Part shown: positions 23,720 through 35,585 of the stretch, in pieces
Position numbering within the stretch: position 1 is the stretch's first letter
Layout of the letters: every line of letters begins with the position of its first letter
Assembly: GCA_026182355.1 (NCBI GenBank)
Contig: JAPFBL010000068.1
Location: 2,311,001 to 2,375,000 of the forward strand
Direction of reading: 5' to 3'
DNA: 64,000 bases
Source: Hermatobates lingyangjiaoensis
Taxonomy: Eukaryota > Arthropoda > Insecta > Hemiptera > Hermatobatidae
Program-made: the position numbers and the translations under genes
The notes under the pieces: model-generated
Told to the model about the DNA's origin: nothing
Databases searched by the model: none
What the model saw: only the letters and a program-made list of their open reading frames with translations

Positions 23720-23762
23720 CTTTTCTGAGGACAGTTGAACCGAAAACATTGGTTATGAGTAT
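23720..23762 (+). mobile_element. Trace of a PLE-type terminal core
   Basis: CTGAGGACAGTTGAACCGAA reads as CTGAGGA, a 2-bp GG/CC remnant of the hairpin, and GAAAAC, followed by GGTTATGAG. The match is short and the hairpin almost lost. Confidence 0.4.
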
Positions 23763-23981
23763 GAGCATGTGCTTCTAGTTTCCTTAAAAATTTATCATTT
23801 CGTATAACAATACTAAATAATTACATAAATAAACTCGAATGAAAAAAGACACCAGTACTAGCTTTCATACATATATTTAAAAATTAGAGAATCACAAATA
23901 AGGGAGAATCTGAACCGTATGAGTCATAGAATTCATCGGGTAATACTTTGCCTCTGTCTTATTCTCACTGTCATATATTTT

Positions 23982-24027
23982 CAGGTAACTCACCACAAAA
24001 GTTTGTGGTGAGTTATCTGAATATTTA
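23982..24027. repeat. 20-bp-arm hairpin, one G-T pair
   Basis: TTCAGGTAACTCACCACAAA faces TTTGTGGTGAGTTATCTGAA with a two-base loop. It lies just upstream of a (TA)n tract and a family F terminal repeat. Confidence 0.85.
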
Positions 24028-24051
24028 TATCACGTGTTATTGTGACAATTT

Positions 24052-24052
<1 letters not shown>

Positions 24053-24084
<32 letters not shown>

Positions 24085-24186
24085 GTCAATTCACTTCTTC
24101 TCCTGAGGACGACCGCCATTACGGTCGAAATATTGAAAAGTGAGTCTTTGTTGTGTTTTTGTTTATGTGTCACTGCTTATTTTAAT

Positions 24187-24230
<44 letters not shown>
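24053..24230 (+). mobile_element. PLE-type terminal repeat between two (TA)n tracts, family F
   Basis: After 28 bases of TA comes TTCACTTCTTCTCCTGAGGA. The core is CTGAGGA at 24103, a perfect CGACCG/CGGTCG hairpin with a six-base loop, and AAATAT (GAAA at 24127). GTGAGT follows at 24140-24145. TTCACTT before the core pairs with AAGTGAG after it, closing a second stem. The segment ends in a 38-base TA tract at 24190. Confidence 0.7.
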
Positions 24231-24580
24231 TAAGATATGGCTGATAGCAATATGGAATAATATCGACGTCGCTGGGCTTCAGTAACTGAAAGCAGCATAC
24301 AATAATATAAAATGTGCACTGCATACTGAAAGCCCTGGCAGTAGCCTCACTCAACACGACCTTTACAAGATTGGATTACATAATGTTGTGCTTGCCTTCT
24401 GCCGTCTCTTTCAATCAATACTGTTTCTACTAAATGAATTCATTCTTGTTTATTATACTTGTTTTTATATTCTTATTATATGTACTCAATAATATTTTGC
24501 ATTCTATTACCAAACAAGACTCGAAGAAAACGAAATGTAAATAAGATAATAACCAAGAAGTTCAAGGAATATAGTTGTTT
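24231..24580. other. No gene seen
   Basis: Unique AT-rich DNA, followed by a short TA tract at 24583-24600. Confidence 0.5.
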
Positions 24581-24604
24581 GATAATATATATATATATAT
24601 AAAC

Positions 24605-25135
24605 TAAATTCACAAGAACGCATTAAGAAATTGCAGATGATTGCAGATGCCAATCAAAACACGTCGACAATAATCAGTGATCACCTCATCCGATATTCCC
24701 ACAACGAAAAATTCATCCTAGGCAAACTTCATGAGACGAAACTCATCGACAAAAAAAATTCAGTCGTGTTCAACAAATCACGCATATATATATTATAAAG
24801 ATGTATACGAGAAAACTTGAAATAGTTAGGAACACATGTAAAGGAAGAAAAACTGATTCCTGGGATCAACTGACTCCCCTGGCTACCAAATGAATTTGTT
24901 TGTGGGTAGTGAAAATCGTTATTGTGAAATCATTACTCTGCAGTCTAATCACACTTGACTTGAGGGAAGATGGAAGATGGTTGGAAGACAAGCTGAATGT
25001 GTTAAATAGCTCATACATAGCCTTGTATGATTCCGACCACATTCCATCTTCTCGATATGTCAGATGTAATCTGAGGCCACAACCACAATGTGGTCGAAAC
25101 ATTTTGTTTTCATACATAAACATATTTTGTGTGAA
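24605..25135 (+). mobile_element. Possible PLE 3' region with terminal core
   Basis: A frame with QMIADANQNTSTIISDHLIR and SHNEKFILGKLHETKL resembles the region after the GIY-YIG motif in PLE endonucleases (A(I)..H....GH.I....A.(V/I)). The resemblance is loose. Near the end CTGAGGC at 25071, an ACCACA/TGTGGT hairpin and CGAAAC at 25095 give the recurrent core. I infer a degraded PLE 3' end from the combination. Confidence 0.42.
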
Positions 25136-28100
25136 GACTGCGTGTTTACCTTGTTTCCCTTTTCAGCCAACAGTCTTACCATTGATCAGAACATATAAGT
25201 TTGAAATCTTGAAAACTAAAGAGGCAGTTTTTACCATTAAAAATTGGTGTAATGAGGTCCGCCCCTAGGAAGATGCGGGGCCCGGGGTAACTCAACCACT
25301 GCGGGGCCTCCCTACAAATTATTATATATATCAAAACATTTTATATTATTTATATTGTGCAGGTATTAAAAATAAAAAGAACTTAGAGGTTTCAATTTTA
25401 TTTGAAAATAAAATCTGTCATTGGTATGACGAATTACCCAGTGAACAGGTCATTTGTATGAGGTCACTACCGTCATACCACGGGGTCCCCACAAGCTCGG
25501 AACCCAGGGCCGGAACCCGGTTCGCCTTCGCCAAAAGATGGATCTGGGCACAATATTCAATGAAACAAGTGAGAATGAATACAGATTAAGTAATTTAAGA
25601 ATACAGAGTGCTCCAAGAGTAAGTTTGAAACTGATCGGGTTTCAAAGAACTGCGTTTATCAATAAAGGGCGTCTAACACCCTTAAGGACACGTTAACACG
25701 TTACGTACATTTAAATGCGTTGCAATGTCTGACACAGAAGGAAAATGAATGACCGCGGGCAATTAGTAAGTGAGTATCTTCAAAGACAAGGAATCGCAAG
25801 TAGGAAGAGAAAGGATATGTCCTCTTGTCAATATCCTTAGCTTACCTTTCAGTTCATCAAAGAACAGAAATCTTCACAGATATCCCTTTAAACAAGTTAA
25901 CTGTCCTAAACCTTGTTACTTTATTGACTATTTTTTGGCACCTATTTTAAAACAATCATGAAAACATTTTGCTTAAATTCATAGTACATCTCTAGAAAAA
26001 TATGCAAATATTGTTTTTCTTAAATTTTAAACTACTAATACCAAAACATAAGGGGCACACACTCTCTCAGAAGGCCAACGAGTTTGATGAAACATTAGTT
26101 CTTCTAAGTGCATTCTCCCTTGGTCTATTCTTGTTTGCCATAATCTATTTTCTGTTGTTTAATTGATTCTATTAAGTAGATAGAAGATTTGCCTTAATGT
26201 CAAAATATGTTATGGACTTACGCTACTTTATTGAATACAAGTTTTGAAAATAGTCTTAGATGAACTGTGTACCAACGTCATCGGTTACAAAATATTTACA
26301 ACAAAGCTTGAGGGCCTTAGATCAAAACAACTTGAACATTTAAATATTTTCAAAAGGAGGTTAAAGGAAGAAATGTGTTGTGAAGCAAGGACTTCAGAAG
26401 CATTCACTTGCAATAACGTCAATCTTATGACATCACTAACTGTCGTAAAATACTTGAGTGCTAATTGATGGCTGATTAAAGCTTTTGTATGCTCTAAATT
26501 TTGCAATAATTCTCTTCTCTCTGGGTTTAGTAATTGCTTGTATTAAATCGCTTTAATTGAACTTTAGAAATATCCCATTGGACTTTTATAAGACAAAATA
26601 TAACAGTTTAACGGATCAGAAAAGGCACTTTCTTTCATTTAGATTATGCATTAATCTTTAAAATAAGTCATTATGTCAATTTTTGAAAATCAGTTTAAAT
26701 AAATTTTTGTAAACAAATTGTTTTTTAAAACTGAGAATTACAAAATTTTTATTCCATTCCTAGTGAGATGCAGCATCAGAAAGGAGAGAAACAGAAATGT
26801 TGAGTAAATTGCATTGATTATATAAATAATTAGGAAATTAAAAATTATTAAATAATACTTTACAAATGATATATGTAAAATCCAAATCAACAATGCACAT
26901 TTTAGTGGGATTGTCTCCAGGTGAAATGGTTTTCGCTCATATTAATGAAATATAAAGAACTTACTACATCAGCTCTGTGTGTCATAATACTCTCTGCCTT
27001 TTACAGATAGACCCCACACCATATATACTCTGACTACCGACCCCATCCGATCCTTCATGATTTTTGCATTTTTTTTCATTGTTTTAACGGACCACACTGC
27101 TACCAGTGTGTATACTAATAATGAATGAAATGCTTAAAATCTATTAACGTCTTGAAGAGCTCTATAGCGACCACTTTCTATATCTAGTACGATCTATAAG
27201 TAAAAACTCTATATACGTACCTGGTTTATACGTAAGAATAAACGTACACCTTCATACGTAAATGGTTTTTTCATTTACACAAATTTAAAAATTTACATCT
27301 TTTGCACAATATGATACATTTTACTGCCAGTGCATAAGCTAATAATAAGTGAAACAGGATTCATCAAGAACTTATTAACAAACTCAATTTGGAGGAACTT
27401 TCAGATTATAAATCTATAAAGATCATAAGCTGTACAAAATATAAAAAAAATTAAAAAAATATTCGCATTAAAATATTTTAAAAATAAATCAGATCTGAGA
27501 AAAATCTAAAAACCTATATCCGATCATAATTTTTAATTTCACGGATTACAATTGTAGTTATTGAAATTGTAATTGTAATTATTGAAATTTGTAATTTAAA
27601 TAAATTGTACTTTGTAAAAAGTAAATTTGTAATTTCAGTAATTACATTATTTTTACATTCCTTTTACAAAGTCATTCTCTACAACTTAATGTGAAACATT
27701 CTTTTTTGTACTTCATCTAAGATTTAGCAATCTCAAAAAAACTGTATAAGTGTAAATTGACATTTGCTATTTGTTCATATTTTGGCATTAACTTTAATGG
27801 TGGAAGCCTTTTTACTAGCCGTTCATATGAATTTTTCGTTTATTAACGTTTTATTTGTTTATCATTTATTATATTACTTTAATTAAGAAGAGTAAGTTAA
27901 TTACTAGTAATAGTTATAAATCAATTTAGTCTAAATTATTCATATAACGATAAAATCATTGATGAGAATTTTAAGGAAACGGTTTGAATAAATAAGGCAT
28001 AACGTGTGCATTATGTTCACTTCATATCGTCCCGAGTAGTACAACTTAAATCTTTAAAGTATTCTGTCGTATTAATAGAAGCAGTAGACAGGTTGTACTT

Positions 28101-28398
28101 CCTAAACATCGTATGACTTGGTAGACTCTAACTACACTTTTCCAGTCTCAATTCACCTGTTACCCCTACATCCAGTCAGCTTTGCTCTAACTTAAATCTC
28201 AACCTAATATATTCTCTTTTCAATCATGTTAATCAACTTTTATCTCATTAGCTTTCTATTTAGTAGATAAATAACGATTTCCAACAGTTAAAACGGTTGT
28301 TTAAACATTCCGATTGAAATCATCATCATCTCACCTTTTTTTTCAAACCTCTCCCTTACAAAAGTATATATCAGTTAAAACATTTTATTTATTAATAA
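25136..28398. other. No gene recognised; two GC-rich patches
   Basis: 25255-25315 (GATGCGGGGCCCGGGG, GCGGGGCCTCC) and 25460-25540 (CCACGGGGTCCCCAC, CAGGGCCGGAACCC) are GC-rich islands in AT-rich DNA. They share GGGGCC/GGGTCC words, as fragments of one repeat might. Frames at 25454 and 26244 (80 and 74 codons) have no domain. 26.5-28.3 kb is bare AT-rich sequence. Confidence 0.45.
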
Positions 28399-28450
28399 AC
28401 AAACACACACACACACACACACATACATACACACACACACACACACACAA
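28399..28450. repeat. (AC)n microsatellite
   Basis: About 50 bases of AC/CA, interrupted by two CATA steps. Confidence 0.95.
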
Positions 28451-28621
28451 CTACAACATCAATATCGATGTATTATTATATATATATATGTTAAAAATCT
28501 GACATATCTTGTCTTAATACTTGCTTCACTATTAATTTATTTTAAGTTTTCTAAATAGAGTTCTTGTCACTATATCTACAGTATACAATATTATACAATA
28601 TACAATATACAGTATATATTA

Positions 28622-28854
28622 TATATATATATATATATACAAGATTTCACATAAACACGTGAAACAAACAATCAATGAACAAACCACAATATGAAATGGG
28701 AAAAAAGACTAACATCTTTCAACCGTAACAAGCGGTCTTCGTTAGAGTCAAATCCCAACTGACATTGAGTTTAAGATTTGACTCTGACGAAGACCTCTTT
28801 TTGCGGCTGAAAAGTCTTAATCTTTTTCCTTATTTCTTATTGTTGTTTACATTA
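28622..28854. mobile_element. Fold-back element, family C, between TATA tracts
   Basis: Outer TTTCACATAAACACGTGAAA, then AACCACAATATGAAATGGG, GACTAACATCTTTCAACCG and AAGCGGTCTTCGTTAGAGTC on the left. These are mirrored by GACTCTGACGAAGACC, GCGGCTGAAAAGTCTTAATC and TTATTTCTTATTGTTGTTTA on the right. The cores read CTAACGA (minus) and CTGACGA (plus), each followed by a hairpin and GAAA. TATA runs flank both sides. Confidence 0.78.
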
Positions 28855-30335
28855 TATATAGATATATAGATAGATATATATATATAATTGAAAACTATAG
28901 CATATATCTTCAATTTAACGCATTTTTACAAACAATAAAAATAACAAATAAAATATACAAATTTATATATAAATTCTGCTATGTCAATGTTCAAGTACTA
29001 CCGGTTAAAATAACTGAAGACATACACTGTGGGGGGGGGGGGGGTTATGAAATATTATATATGTTAGTCTCAGCATTCACGATCTTCTGACTAAGGGACT
29101 CTATGTTACAAACAAATTTCCTTATATCAGGAGTTAATCGAAATAGGATGTTCCATAAGGATAAAGAAGATAAAGAATCCATAAGGATTCTCTCACTTAA
29201 TTCAGTGTTGAATGATTCTTCTCCTTTTACTTCGAATTTAAAAGAAGACTGTGGCGTCCGATAAGAATTTTTTAGTTTATTATGTTAACATTTTTTGGAT
29301 AAAGTGAGATTATTTATAGGGGTATCATATCCTCAATATTATTGTGTGATATTTGGGAGCTACAATATAAAAATGCTGGTTTAACTGAGCTTGTTGCTAA
29401 ACGCCACGAAACACATAACAAACAATTTGCTGTTGTTTTTTTGCGAATCTTTAATTAGCATTCTACGAACGACAGTTGTAAATCAAATATGCTCTCAGTT
29501 CCCAAAAATATAGTATGTACAAATATCCACTACTCTTTTTTTCTGTGTGTAAAGTTTTTCACATTTTGGAGGCTTTTGAGAAGTTCATGAAATTTGAACA
29601 CACGTTAACTTTCCAACGAATTACTTCAGTATAGTGAGATAATAAAGCCTCTTTTTTTTTAGCCAGTAGGTCTAGGACTTGTCACAGGAATGAAATTTAA
29701 ACTTGCTATTTATAGTACAATGAAATAAAACCTTTGTGATGCAATAGTGTTAATCGTTTGCAGCACCTCTAACCACAAGGGATCGGTTTGACTAGATTCT
29801 ATTGCATCATGTAAAACAACACACTAGTGAGTGTAGCACTTAGAGATTGTTGTGTCCTCTGTTCAAAAGGAAACTGACACAAAAACCACTATGAGCTACT
29901 TTAATACAATAGTCTGGCCACTTTGATAGACAATCCATATTCAAATTCACAACATTCCTTTGGAATAAAAATGTATTTGTTGGTATGATTATTTATTCAT
30001 AACTATCATCTGTTATTTAAAATACAAACAACAGATACAGTAAATCGTTGATTGATTATCCGAACTAATTAAGACTCAAAAATGATTGTTTTTTAAAATA
30101 GACATCATAGCAATATGACGAAACACATAAGCGTTTTATTGGATATATAAGTTATCCTGCTTCCTTTGTTTGACATCCTAACTTAATCTACTTAATCTTA
30201 ATTGGCATCTTTATTGAAATATATCTCCTATACTTTTCCACCAAGACTTTTAGTGGCAGTTTGCGCCATTTTATGCAAATTGAGAAGTTCATTCAAGTGC
30301 AATGAGAGCTCTGAGGACAGCTGAGTCTCACTTAC
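28855..30335. other. No gene seen; G run at 29031-29044
   Basis: A homopolymer of 14 G interrupts AT-rich DNA. No exon, tRNA or repeat homologue was recognised. Confidence 0.5.
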
Positions 30336-30337
30336 GC

Positions 30338-30485
30338 CTCAATAAAGCGGTCAGGTGCGGTCTAACGGTTTGTTTACGCTTTGTACTGTAGATTTGAGAC
30401 AAGATTTTTAATTTTAAGGGATGTAAAATCTTGGGCAAGCCATCCTTCGGAGAGGAAGTAAATCTGTAGGTCCTCAACTACAAGT
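30338..30485 (+). mobile_element. tRNA-derived SINE
   Basis: CAGGTGCGGTCTAACGGTTT looks like a tRNA-type head with an A box. About 80 bases later the body motif CCATCCTTCGGAGAGGAAGT, AAATCTGTAGGTCC matches the SINE at 2190-2225 (CATCCCTCGGAGAGGATGTT, AAGCCGTCG). The B box region is degraded. Confidence 0.5.
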
Positions 30486-32346
30486 AAACAGTCAGCTACA
30501 AGTTAAAGGCTTTAATAAATTATAGGACTCTTAATCTATAATCGAACTGTTGATTTGGCTTCAACCGGAACTAAAATGGGTGTCATTTAACAAATGAGTC
30601 ACACTTTTTACCTCCGAAAGCTTAGAAGTTTAGAAATAAACAATATTTTAAAGAATATTGAACATTATTATACATTAATAAACTAAATTATATATTAATA
30701 TTGTATTGAATATAATATAATGTAATATAACGCCATCTGGTAACTAGTTAAATTTGCATTTATTCAATGGGCATGACGTCATCAAATTAACGTCCCTTGT
30801 GATTGAAACAGTAATTTTTCAGTTCTTTTACCTCACTTCAGTACGGAGTGAAACTGTACTCCCCTATCAGCAGCCGACAATAGTTTCTCGTAACCAGATC
30901 GGCTCATCTATTTCTTATAACACTGGACTAACATAAAAAAACTTTTTTTCATTGGTGCCTAAAATATTTCACCGTTTTTACCTAATTTAACGGGTGCTGC
31001 ATTCCAAAAAGATGTCACTTTTCACTCTAATCAGGTCTAGATTTAGTATTGCTGTGGCAATGCTACACTTATCTGTGGGATTAGGCGATACCTACAATAA
31101 AACCAGGTAAATGGATAAGACAACAATAATTTCATTTAGACCTCAATACACATATTCATTAATACAACAAAATTATTGCAATATGTATGCAAAAGTATTT
31201 GGATTTCAAGGTTTATATTCCCCAAACATAATTTGGTTTTGTATAACGGAATGTCACCTAGGATGAAGATGTAGCCATGCTTATTCTGTACTCATAAGAA
31301 ATCTGCAACGCAAGTTAAAACCTTCAAGGTTTATATATGCCATTAATATTTATACAATAGTAATCAAATATAAACCTAATATATGCAATTATGACGACTA
31401 AAATGTGTCTTAAGAACTTTTACGCACTAATTTTAAGGTAAAAAACATATTTGAAAAATAGCTAACATTATCTTAAATAACTTGACCTGATGTAGAAAAA
31501 AATTAAGTATGAAGTTTTGATATAATCATGGCAATACTCCTTCAGAAATTAATATAAAATTAGCTTAGAAACTATGGCATCAAAAATGTGTTGACCAGTG
31601 TAATTAATAAAATTGAGACATACCTATTTCATTAAATGCTTTCACTAAAATATCATAGCTTCTATAGCATTTAATGATACAAATTCAAACTACTAAAAAA
31701 TGTCATAACCAATAGAATATTTTGAGAATTACCAAGGGTGCAGAAGTTATATGTGTAGTACCAGAAAGTCAAATTGAAAAATAATTTCATGTATTTTGTC
31801 ATTTTAAATTTGTTCTTCAATAATTGAATCAATCATCCAGATTTTAACATTTTTCTGGATATAGCACACTCTTTAATACGATTCATTATTTTGTTCTCGT
31901 CACTGCAACCCTCAAATATAAAATGTGAAACCAGCGTATCCCTATAAACATGTATACGGTATTTATATAATGGTAGAATTGAACACAATTGAAGCGTTGT
32001 ATTGAAGATACAACGTCTTTACGTTTACAAGAGTATGGCCTGCGGGAATGACGAAAAAGGTGTTTGTAGGGATCCATTATATTTTATTTCCGAAATTTGA
32101 AATCACTGATACTATTTTAAATTTTTTGAGAAAAGATTGCAAGCACAATAATTCAGATTAGTCAAACTCGTAATCTAGAGTTATTATAATACCTTTTTAT
32201 AGTTAAGTGAAGTTTAGACCACTTCAGATATATTTTATTTTCAGATCTACATGAGAAATAGATTGCAACCAAAATTCCTTAATTTCGATTTGTACGGGCA
32301 CTAGTAAATTGTTACACAGAAATGAAAAATAAAATTGTACAGTCCC
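30486..32346. other. No gene seen
   Basis: AT-rich DNA. The 60- and 63-codon frames at 30754 and 32077 (minus) lack domains. A short GTTGTATTGAAGATACAAC stem-loop lies near 31998. Confidence 0.5.
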
Positions 32347-33417
32347 TAAAGGATCAGCACATTAAATGCGGCAGTGTAACCATACATGTGTTTTCAATGT
32401 CGCAGGTAGTTACTCGGTGTGGGACGTGTTACTTAAAATACCCTCGAGCGTCACACTTTTAGGCGCCGCCCTGATTTTGATTAATATTGTTATGGTTGAA
32501 CTCTAATCATGAATAATCTTACTGATAATCATGGCAATGACAAGGCCGATCATACATCAGCGACTCCAATACAGCCTGCAGTCTTAGTTTATTCCCATAA
32601 CAATTTATATTCATGATACGATTACAAATACAATATATGACACAATTGTTACAATTAATAATTCTACGAGTGAAAAGACAACTCTTGCGACTATTTTAAA
32701 ATTCAATGATTATTTTTAAATAAAAGGTGAAAGAACATTTAATTTTATTTTTGTTTATAGAACGAAAACAATAATTTTAAGATATTACGAATTTGAACAG
32801 ACACATATTTATTTCGACTCATTTGTAACTTTTCACAAAAGTTGGCAAGAATATAATGTTGATTATTGTATGGGTGGAGGATTAGTTCGGTGAACTGAGG
32901 GGACCCAAAGCTCGGGCCCGTCGTTTTAGTTATAAAAATAAATCAAACAAACCGTTTTGATTTTCTTTTTCCTAGGTCAGTCAATCTGGTTGACTATTTT
33001 AGCGCCAGTGCATTTCATAATACTACTTTCTTTTGCCACGTATAAATAAAAATGTCTTTTAAAACAAATTGAGCATTTTTAATTAGCTGTTTTAAAAAAT
33101 GTCCATCTTATCTTTGTTTCAAATCCACATGTTTTATACATTTCTTTAATGATCTGTGCTATTTATAATAATGCTTAAGCTTAAATAATTAATTTTTCAT
33201 TTCATTAGTAAAGTTTAAATATTTAGTCGAAATGTGTTGATCACCGGGGTGAGGTGAGTTTTTTCATCAGTTTCTCTCTTTTAGAAGTTGACTGCAGTTA
33301 TATTCATTTGGATGATCAGAAAGACAAACCTCATACGTCGTATCCTCTCCCTGCTTGCTCTATCAGTTCTAATATGCTTATGCAGTCAATGACATGTATC
33401 TCGCATTCTCAGTAAAC

Positions 33418-33690
33418 TACTGAAGATGGACCTGTCCACTACTGGCCCAGCCAGAGCAAGTGACACAACTTACCATTGCTTTGACTATACCGAAACCAAC
33501 TACTCGCATTTACGAAAAAGTTCAATTAACTTCTGTCACACTTTTTAAATTGCACGGAGTGGAAAGTCGTAGCTCGTAGTTAATTAGTCGTAGTCGTACC
33601 TTAAGTATGTATTTAATGATTTGGGAGTTAACACCAGCTTACCGTAAAGTTGTTAGAAGATTAGAGCAGACCAGCTTAAATATATGACCT
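33418..33690 (+). pseudogene. PLE terminal repeat and ORF stub, copy 1
   Basis: CTGAAGA at about 33420 precedes a GGAC/GTCC hairpin, with the GAAA position replaced (ACTA). About 180 bases later an ATG at 33607 opens MYLMIWELTPAYRKVVRR, then LEQTSLNI and a stop. The stub is homologous to the one at 38405, which continues to LLPSYT. Here it ends after 26 codons. Confidence 0.6.
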
Positions 33691-34084
33691 TTGAATGGAA
33701 GAGTTGTAATTGTTTTAGGTTGTCAAGTTTCAAATAATTTAATTGTTGAAGTCATAGACTTCAAAATATTTGAGACTATTAAGGTATTTCTTATATACAT
33801 ATTTAAGATAAGTAATATAAATATGTAATATTCCATAAAAACGTATTTGATTCATTTTTTCCTTTCGTCTGTCATCTTTGTTCATGTGTTGGGAGTCTCA
33901 AGTTTGCGAGTCAGAGAGTAGTTTAAGTCAGTTATCAGTTTGGTGATTAGTTTGTTCGGTTATAATGGTCTATGATGTTTTCTGTTTAAATATTTATAAA
34001 GCTACTGCTATAGCTGATCTTATTCCCTTACGTTCTATTGCGAGGTAAGGTAGTGTATTCCTCTTTTACTGTTACTAACAATAT

Positions 34085-34385
34085 AAATTTTAAATGAGCA
34101 TTTGTATTACTGAATGTTTACCGAGCGACAGTTGGACTGAGTTGTAATAGCACATTAGATCCGTAGTGATGAAGAGTGCGTTGATTGCGGCAAAGAGAGC
34201 ACACTGCGAGAGACAGAGACAGCCTGTGCGTCCACAAGGGCTTCTTATAATCCTCTGACTCAGCCCAGTGTGACTGTGTCGGCCGGCGCCTGCCATACCG
34301 CGCTCACTTGCCGAGCTCCACTCCCCGCTGCAGTCCCTATGTGCTGCCTCTCACTCGTCTAACAAGCCAAGCGTCACTCCAAGAT
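34085..34385 (-). promoter_or_regulatory. GC-rich, LTR-like promoter segment, copy 1
   Basis: On the minus strand a GC-rich region (GGCAGGCGCCGGCCGACAC) is followed by GGATTATAAGAAGCCC, a plausible TATA element near 34245. The 68-codon frame starting at 34296 spans it and is kept in copy 2 (37673-37452). Since the copies are nearly identical throughout, this is not evidence of coding. It could be a solo LTR or a retroelement promoter. Its ends were not defined. Confidence 0.32.
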
Positions 34386-34495
34386 CGCACTGATTCCATA
34401 CATTGATAGCTGTACACTACTTAACTATAATAATATATAAACATGTATATTGTAATAAAAAATGTCATTAAAATACACAGCAGCCTCTATCTTTA

Positions 34496-34580
34496 CGATT
34501 TTCAGCTGGTCTACTCTAATCTTCTAACAAATTTACGATGAGCTGGTGTTAACTCCCAAATAATTTGTCCAAAAGACATA
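34496..34580 (-). pseudogene. PLE ORF stub, minus strand, copy 1
   Basis: ATG at 34579 (minus) opens MSFGQIIWELTPAHRK and continues FVRRLE to a stop. It faces the plus-strand stub at 33607 about 800 bases away. Its upstream side leads, across the later insertions, to the terminal repeat at 35487-35575 with its core on the same strand. The order terminal repeat, donor-like GTAAGT, ORF start is therefore the PLE order. Confidence 0.62.
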
Positions 34581-34651
34581 CTTAAGCATGAGCGGATGTA
34601 AAATAAACGTTTAAAACGAAAAACTTTGTAACAAGGTAAAAAATACAAATA

Positions 34652-35189
34652 CAGTGGATTCCGCTTAATTGGGACACCGCTTAATTGGGACAGCCGCTTA
34701 TTTGGGACAAGTCTCAAAGAACGGAAACCAAACTATGAACTACAATTGTAAATTTGTATGTTTAATTGGGACAACATTCCGCTTAATTGGGACAGTAAAT
34801 TTAAGATTTTAGTACAGTAGAGTCCTGATTAACCGAGTATGTTTTAAACTGAGTTCCGGTTTAACCGAGCCGGTCAGCGGCAAAACAAACACCACCCCCT
34901 TCTAAATCCCAGGAAAGCCAGAAAGGCGGCTTCTTTCTGAACCCGATACCCGTGTTTTAAAAATCCGCAGCTGCCTCTTGTTCACATTTGCTATCTTTTC
35001 CATCCGAGCCAGTGCAGCGGCAAAACAAACACCCTCCCCCCCCCCCCCCCCATCCAATGCTTAATGGCATTGTTCCTAAAACCAATCAAATGAATTTCCA
35101 AAAAAAGTGAAATTCATTTAATTGGGACAGCCGATTAATTTGGACAAAACGCCTCGGTCCCGATGTGTCCCAATTAACCGGATCGACTG
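34652..35189. mobile_element. Tigger/pogo-type MITE, 538 bp, TA target duplication
   Basis: The left end is CAGTGGATTCCGCTTAATTG and the right end, read inward on the minus strand, is CAGTCGATCCGGTTAATTGG. Both are typical of pogo/Tigger terminal repeats. TA flanks each side (34650-34651 and 35190-35191). Copy 2 of the duplication has the uninterrupted site ACAAATATAGTAAATAAC with one TA at 38028-38029. Inside, a second tip CAGTAGAGTCCTGATTAACC at 34815 and a repeated CAGCGGCAAAACAAACACC suggest a chimera of two such elements. A run of C lies near 35033-35050. There is no transposase. Confidence 0.9.
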
Positions 35190-35216
35190 TATAGTAAATA
35201 ACAAACAAAAGAAAAA

Positions 35217-35480
35217 GAATATAGTTAATGGGTTAGTTCCACTGAGGTTAGTAATATTAGAATTAGTAATAATACATTCCGTCATACCTCGTAAAGTCTC
35301 TGTAAAGCTCGACCGGTTTCGGGTCCGCCTGGATCCCATCTTCAAGAGCACCTAACTGACTATCTATAACTGACTATAGTCAGTTAGGTGCTCTTGAAGA
35401 TGGGATCCAGCGGACCCGAAACCGGTCGAGCTTTACAGAGACTTTACGAGGTATGACGGAATGTATTATTACTAATTCTA
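35217..35480. mobile_element. Palindromic PLE-type insertion with about 10-bp target duplication
   Basis: Arms of about 105 bases (35257-35365 and 35370-35480) are almost perfect reverse complements, centred on CTATAACTGACTATAG. Each arm holds TCTTGAAGATGGGATCC, a GGG/CCC hairpin and CCGAAACCGG, the recurrent core, followed by GAGGTATGA. About 40 unpaired bases (35218-35256) extend the left side. AAAAGAAAAA stands on both sides (35207-35216, 35480-35489), and copy 2 has it once at 38046-38055. The insertion is thus younger than the duplication. Confidence 0.88.
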
Positions 35481-35486
35481 AAAGAA

Positions 35487-35580
35487 AAAAGACTTACGAC
35501 AATTAGACGTACAAGCAAGCTTTCGACCTCAAACATAGGTCATCTTCAGGTTAAAAACAGGATCAAGGTTCAACGGTCAG
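35487..35580 (-). mobile_element. PLE terminal repeat with hammerhead-like core, copy 1
   Basis: On the minus strand CCTGAAGA (35543-35549), one U, a perfect GACCT/AGGTC hairpin with a seven-base loop, and GAAAG (35521-35524) are followed by GCTTGCTTG. GTAAGT follows at 35497-35492. AGC/GCT next to GAAA could form a minimal third helix. The following ORF on the same strand is the stub at 34579. Copy 2 has the same at 38056-38112, one AA shorter. Confidence 0.68.
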
Positions 35581-35585
35581 CCAAT

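Larger units (their letters stand above)
32347..35585 (+). repeat. Direct duplication, copy 1 (with two insertions)
   Basis: From AAGGATCAGCACATTAAATG onward this copy matches 35754-38148 at about 97-98% by eye, in the same orientation, over some 2.4 kb. Copy 1 carries two extra blocks, 34652-35189 and 35217-35479, which copy 2 lacks. About 170 bases of unrelated DNA separate the copies. Each copy has PLE ORF stubs facing each other, a GC-rich LTR-like core, and a terminal repeat at its right end. It may be a tandem duplication or two insertions of one composite element. Confidence 0.93.

Noticed and set aside
25255..25540. GC-rich patches as exons
   Set aside because: No frame with a domain and no paired splice sites. 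The shared GGGGCC/GGGTCC words suggest fragments of a repeat.
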